A DNA stretch of 64,000 bases from an unidentified bacterial endosymbiont (GTDB lineage: Bacteria > Pseudomonadota > Gammaproteobacteria > Enterobacterales > Enterobacteriaceae). The stretch spans positions 4,216,001 through 4,280,000 of the forward strand of contig NZ_OU963893.1 in NCBI RefSeq assembly GCF_918797525.1, written 5' to 3'. Position 1 is the first letter of the stretch, and each line of letters begins with the position of its first letter. The notes beneath the pieces were generated by a model. That model ran no database searches. It was not told the origin of the DNA and worked only from the letters and a program-made list of their open reading frames with translations. The position numbers and the translations under genes were made by a program. Of the stretch, positions 60,547-64,000 are shown one piece after another.

Positions 60547-60975
60547 GTGAGCACCAGGCTACACCAGGTCAAGAGGCTTCTGCAGGGCGTACGGGAAGAT
60601 GACACGCTGTATGACGGCTTACGTACCCTGCTTGAGCAGCAGCGCCTGTGCATGATCCGCCGCGCCAGCGATGAGCTACTGGCGGTTAATGACACCATTC
60701 AACGCCACTACGATCTGCTGAAAGAGAACAGCCAACTGCGTCGTTCTTTGCTGCTAAAGCTGGGCGTTACCGCCAGCCGGGCCGGAATGGAAGAGGTCTT
60801 TAGCTGGCTACCCGCGCCGCAGAAAAGCGCCGCCCAGGGCCGGTGGCAGCACCTTGAACAGAAGGTAGAACGCTGCAAATCCTATAACGAGAAGAATGGC
60901 GATCTGCTGATCCGTCAGTACGAATTTATTCAGACGTTTTTAGGCACCGAACCCCATTTTATCTACCAACCCTGA
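60547..60975 (+). CDS. lfgN: LfgN, hook-protein chaperone (FlgN-like)
   Basis: 142-residue helical protein (TRLHQVKRLLQGVREDDTLYDGLRTLLEQQRLCMIRRASDELLAVNDTIQRHYDLLKENSQLRRSLL) with the place and size of FlgN, chaperone for LfgK and LfgL. The start is GTG with a GAGG site. It follows lfgM by 15 bases and ends in a terminator. Confidence 0.88.
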   Translation: MSTRLHQVKRLLQGVREDDTLYDGLRTLLEQQRLCMIRRASDELLAVNDTIQRHYDLLKENSQLRRSLLLKLGVTASRAGMEEVFSWLPAPQKSAAQGRWQHLEQKVERCKSYNEKNGDLLIRQYEFIQTFLGTEPHFIYQP

Positions 60976-61010
60976 GCTTCCGCGTTTCCCCCTGCCGGAA
61001 GCGCTTTTTC
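60976..61010 (+). terminator. Rho-independent terminator after lfgN
   Basis: GCTTCCG pairs with CGGAAGC around a 13-base loop, followed by GCTTTTTC. It closes the lfgAMN operon. Confidence 0.85.
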
Positions 61011-61050
61011 CTCAGAACCCGTAACCTGTTGATTATTAACATTGATAAAA

Positions 61051-61067
61051 ACGGCATGCAAATTGCT
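61051..61067 (+). promoter_or_regulatory. Sigma-54 promoter before the FliB-like gene
   Basis: ACGGCATGCAAATTGCT: GG at 61053-61054 and GC at 61065-61066, ten bases apart, close to the consensus and very similar to the lfgB promoter (GGCATGCA.TTTGCT). It is 45 bases before the gene and shows this modification locus is part of the flagellar regulon. Confidence 0.78.
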
Positions 61068-61111
61068 TAGATTCAGTCAGATGCGTAAACCGGGATCCCA
61101 GAGAAAACGAA

Positions 61112-62056
61112 ATGAAGATGATTGAATGCTATGAACCGGACTTTGTCCGCACGTTTTTATCCCACCATCCCGGCTCCCCGCTGCACGTCAGGAGAGCGTG
61201 GCAGAGCGAAATTCGTCACAGCCTGACGCTGACGGACGCCGACAGTTGCGAGGCCGCCCTCGGTGCTCCGCACGCCTTCACGCTGCACGTCAGCGAGTGC
61301 GCAGCCCTCCCGGACGGCCAGCCTCTCTCCCGACGCGATCGGGCGCTGAACCAGGCGGCGCTGAATGCGGTGACGCTCCCGGGCCTGTCGCCGGAGCTCA
61401 GGCTTTACGCGCTGGGCATACTGCTCTCCTATAGCGAAAAAGTGCCGGGCGACAGCGAGGATGTGCTTGCGCATATCGCCTCGCTATCAGACACCCTTGC
61501 CAACCTGACCCGGGAAGGGAAATTACAACAACAGTTTGCCCTGCTCCCTGCGGTGCCACAGTTACCTTGCCGGTTGATAACCTTACTCGGCGGTCTGGAT
61601 TTTGACTGGGGCAAGCTTCCCGACAGCGCGCGCAAAGCGAGCCTGCCGTTACAGGTCAGCCTGCTGATGCTGCAGGACGCGAGCAGCGAAGCGCTGCTGC
61701 AACAGCAGTTGCACACGCAGTGGCAAGCCACTCACGAACGTTATTTCGCCGACGAAGCGTGGATCTTTAGCAATTACCTGATTTATCGCCTTTATCACGA
61801 TATGTTCCCGCAGCACGACGGAGAGGGTGTTACCGGGTGCTATTTTGCGCTGGTGAGTGACGTTTTCCTGATCCGCACGCTGTTCAGCCTCTGGACCCTC
61901 GACGGCTCGCCGCTCACCCCTGCGGATACCTCTGCTCTGTTTGCCCTGTTTGAGCGCTGGCGGCACGGCGAAAGCGCCGCCGCCCTGCGCCTGCAGGTAC
62001 AAAGCCTGCTGCCGGCCGATTACCTGCTGTCTGCGTTTTCACTGCTGATTTCTTAG
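61112..62056 (+). CDS. FliB-like protein (flagellin lysine methylase family), lacking the cysteine cluster
   Basis: 314 residues. The C-terminal half matches FliB: WIFSNYLIYRLYHDMFPQ, then CYFALVSDVFLIRTLFSLW. FliB normally starts with a Cys-rich iron-sulfur part (CxxxCC), which is missing here; the N-terminus (MKMIECYEPDFVRTFLSHHP) is shorter than in Salmonella FliB (about 400). It may be inactive as a methylase or work differently. It probably corresponds to the gene called lafV in E. coli Flag-2, from memory. It has its own sigma-54 promoter. Confidence 0.7.
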   Translation: MKMIECYEPDFVRTFLSHHPGSPLHVRRAWQSEIRHSLTLTDADSCEAALGAPHAFTLHVSECAALPDGQPLSRRDRALNQAALNAVTLPGLSPELRLYALGILLSYSEKVPGDSEDVLAHIASLSDTLANLTREGKLQQQFALLPAVPQLPCRLITLLGGLDFDWGKLPDSARKASLPLQVSLLMLQDASSEALLQQQLHTQWQATHERYFADEAWIFSNYLIYRLYHDMFPQHDGEGVTGCYFALVSDVFLIRTLFSLWTLDGSPLTPADTSALFALFERWRHGESAAALRLQVQSLLPADYLLSAFSLLIS

Positions 62057-62103
62057 CCTCCGTTTGCCGGGGCGTGTCCCGGCATTTTTTCGCGAAACAT
62101 ACC

Positions 62104-64000
62104 ATGTCAACATCGTCTACACCCCACATTGCCGCCGGTCGCGTCATCAAAACGCTGGAAACCGGCCGCCAAAAACCCTTTGTCAGCGTCGTCACCCCGA
62201 CCTGGGAGCGCGGCGCTTTTTTGCCGTGGCTGATCTACATGTTCCGCTACCAGGACTACCCGGCGGATCGCCGGGAGTTGATCATCCTTGATGACTCGGC
62301 GCAAAGCCATCTGCCGATTATCGAGCGGCTGACCGAGGGCAACCCTGCGGCGTTTAACATCCGCTATATTCACCATCCGCACAGGCTGGCGCTGGGTAAA
62401 AAACGCAACATGCTGAATGCGCTGGCGGTGGGCGAGTACATTCTGTGCATGGACGATGATGACTATTATCCCGCGGATAAAATTTCTTACACTATCGCAA
62501 TGATGCAGCGGCACAGGGCGCTCATTTCCGGCTCCGATCGGATCCCTATCTGGTATAGCCATATCAACCGTATCTTTAAATCCCGCAGCTTTGGTCCGCA
62601 AAACATTCTCAACGGCACCTTCTGCTACCACCGTAACTACCTGAAGAAGCATCGCTATGACGATGACTGCAACCTGAGCGAAGAGGAAGGTTTTACCAAT
62701 AAGTTCACCGCTAACCCGCTTCAGCTGCCGGGAGAGCGCACTATTCTCTGTATCTCTCACGGCCACAATACCTTTGATAAAGACTTTGTGCTGGGCGCCA
62801 GCGAGCCGGTGGATGCCACGCTTGAGCAGATAATCCAGGATCCGCTGCTGCGCAACGGGTACCTCAGCCTGCATAACGCCACCCATCATCAGCCGATCCG
62901 CTGGGAAGCGGTGGATCGACTGGTGATCGTCAACCTCGACCGGCGGCCGGATCGTCTGAGCCAGATCCAGCAGGAGTTGGCCCTGCTTAACGTACCCGCA
63001 GAGAAAATTGTCCGCCTGGCGGCCTGCGAGGAGGAAAACGGCCAGCTTGGCCGCCGCCAGTCTCACCTGCAGGCGCTGCAAATGGCGCAGGAGCAGGGCT
63101 GGCGTAACTACCTGCTGCTGGAAGATGACGCGGTGATCCTCAAGCAGGAAAAACACATCACCATACTGAACGCGCTGCTCGGCGCGCTGGCGAAATTTCC
63201 CTGGCAGGTGGTTCTGCTCGGCGGTCAGGTCCACCAGGGCACGGCGCTGAAAAGCCTGAACGGCATCATCCACGCCCGCGACTGCCAAAAAGTGTGCGCC
63301 TGTCTGGTGAACAGCAGTTACTACGCGACCCTGGCCCAGCAGATGCAGAGCGATCCTTCCGACACGCCGGAGATGCAGTGGCAACCGCTACTGCGCGAGG
63401 GTAAATGGCTGGCCTGCTACCCAAGCCTTTGCTATCAGCGCCCGGGCTACAGCGATATCGAGAAAAAAGAGACCGACAATATTGGTTTTTACTTCAATAA
63501 GATCAACACGCCGCCTGCAGGCGTTCAGACAACAGTGCCCTCGCAGCCGTCCTCCGCTCCCGTCGTAAACAACACTATCGCCTTCTTTATGGAAACCTCT
63601 TTCCACTACGCGCTCTACCGCCCGGTGATTACGGCGCTGCAAAAACGCGGACACGCCTGCACGCTGCTGATTAACGACCGCGCGTATAAACCGTTTCTGG
63701 ATGAAATGCTGGCGACGATAAAAACCATTGACGACCCCGCCCTGGGGGGCGCGCGAATATCGGAAGCCGCCGCCCAACGCCAGCGCTACAAATGCCTTGT
63801 CAGCCCTTACTATACCCCGGCCCTGAAAGGGCTGGCTGACATCCATGTTCGTGCCATGTACGGGCTGGCAAAAGAAGCCTGGAACCATGCCTGGTGGAAT
63901 ACCTTTTACCATCGCATCCTCTGCTACAGCCACTACAGCCAGCAGGCTCTGGATATCAACGGCAGCGCAAAAGTAGTAGGCAATCCCCGCTTTGATAGCT
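62104..64000 (+). CDS. Large multi-domain glycosyltransferase, partial at right end
   Basis: At least 632 residues, cut by the window end. Domain 1 (about 20-280) is a GT2-type transferase (FVSVVTPTWERGAFLPWL, LIILDDSAQ, LCMDDDDYYP, the DxD motif). Domain 2 (about 275-450) resembles GT25 LPS transferases (VDRLVIVNLDRRPDRLSQIQQEL, NYLLLEDDAVIL). Domain 3 (from about 490) begins NNTIAFFMETSFHYALYRPVITALQKRGHACTLL, like CDP-glycerol transferases or GT-B folds. It lies 48 bases after the FliB-like gene. Flagellin glycosylation is the likely role by position. Confidence 0.8.
   Translation, partial: MSTSSTPHIAAGRVIKTLETGRQKPFVSVVTPTWERGAFLPWLIYMFRYQDYPADRRELIILDDSAQSHLPIIERLTEGNPAAFNIRYIHHPHRLALGKKRNMLNALAVGEYILCMDDDDYYPADKISYTIAMMQRHRALISGSDRIPIWYSHINRIFKSRSFGPQNILNGTFCYHRNYLKKHRYDDDCNLSEEEGFTNKFTANPLQLPGERTILCISHGHNTFDKDFVLGASEPVDATLEQIIQDPLLRNGYLSLHNATHHQPIRWEAVDRLVIVNLDRRPDRLSQIQQELALLNVPAEKIVRLAACEEENGQLGRRQSHLQALQMAQEQGWRNYLLLEDDAVILKQEKHITILNALLGALAKFPWQVVLLGGQVHQGTALKSLNGIIHARDCQKVCACLVNSSYYATLAQQMQSDPSDTPEMQWQPLLREGKWLACYPSLCYQRPGYSDIEKKETDNIGFYFNKINTPPAGVQTTVPSQPSSAPVVNNTIAFFMETSFHYALYRPVITALQKRGHACTLLINDRAYKPFLDEMLATIKTIDDPALGGARISEAAAQRQRYKCLVSPYYTPALKGLADIHVRAMYGLAKEAWNHAWWNTFYHRILCYSHYSQQALDINGSAKVVGNPRFDS

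Noticed and set aside
62107..63384. 425-residue open frame on the minus strand
   Set aside because: Antisense to the glycosyltransferase, whose GT motifs are clear on the plus strand.

Overview
The window is a chromosomal segment of an enterobacterium. RoxA, the Flag-2 (lateral flagellar) genes and a REP-like element all point to Enterobacteriaceae, probably near Enterobacter, Lelliottia, Kosakonia or Citrobacter; the genus cannot be fixed from the sequence alone. No rRNA, tRNA, CRISPR array or insertion sequence was seen.

Layout. (1) 1-3000: a partial AraC-type regulator, two small proteins, the ribosomal oxygenase RoxA and a ClpP paralogue. (2) 3309-16137: a signalling and metabolism island. 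It holds a FixJ-like response regulator, an 1860-residue hybrid of pseudokinase, NTPase, TPR-like region and histidine kinase, a stand-alone receiver, two XapX proteins, an isochorismatase-like hydrolase, and a divergent operon of amidohydrolase, DoxX protein, MFS exporter and alpha/beta hydrolase. A 40-bp palindrome lies between the two divergent enzyme operons. (3) 16449-19549: a small glycoside-utilisation locus with a LacI regulator, a GH5-like hydrolase and a GPH transporter that has lost its C-terminal half.

(4) 19599-39550 is the most unusual region: one tightly packed minus-strand operon of 17 genes. It starts with a two-partner secretion pair (tpsA, tpsB), continues with a lipid synthase set (AcpS, ketoreductase, dehydratase, ACP, GcvT-like protein, fused ketosynthase/chain-length-factor, second ketosynthase, thiolase-like protein, malonyl transacylase) and carries an export set (MacB/LolD-like ATPase, FtsX-type permease, TPR-like periplasmic protein, LolA-like carrier, outer-membrane barrel). 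The parts list resembles the cyl operon of group B Streptococcus, which makes the haemolytic polyene granadaene, but here it has Gram-negative envelope-export parts and a secreted exoprotein.

(5) 40283-64000 is most of a Flag-2 lateral flagellar cluster: lafU to lafA, lafZ (frameshifted), lafW, lfgL to lfgB, and divergently lfgA, lfgM, lfgN, then a FliB-like protein and a large multi-domain glycosyltransferase cut by the window end. Three well-formed sigma-54 promoters (GG-N10-GC) and one sigma-28-like promoter at the flagellin gene show the expected two-step control by LafK and LafS. LafK and the lfi/lfh export genes would lie beyond the right edge.
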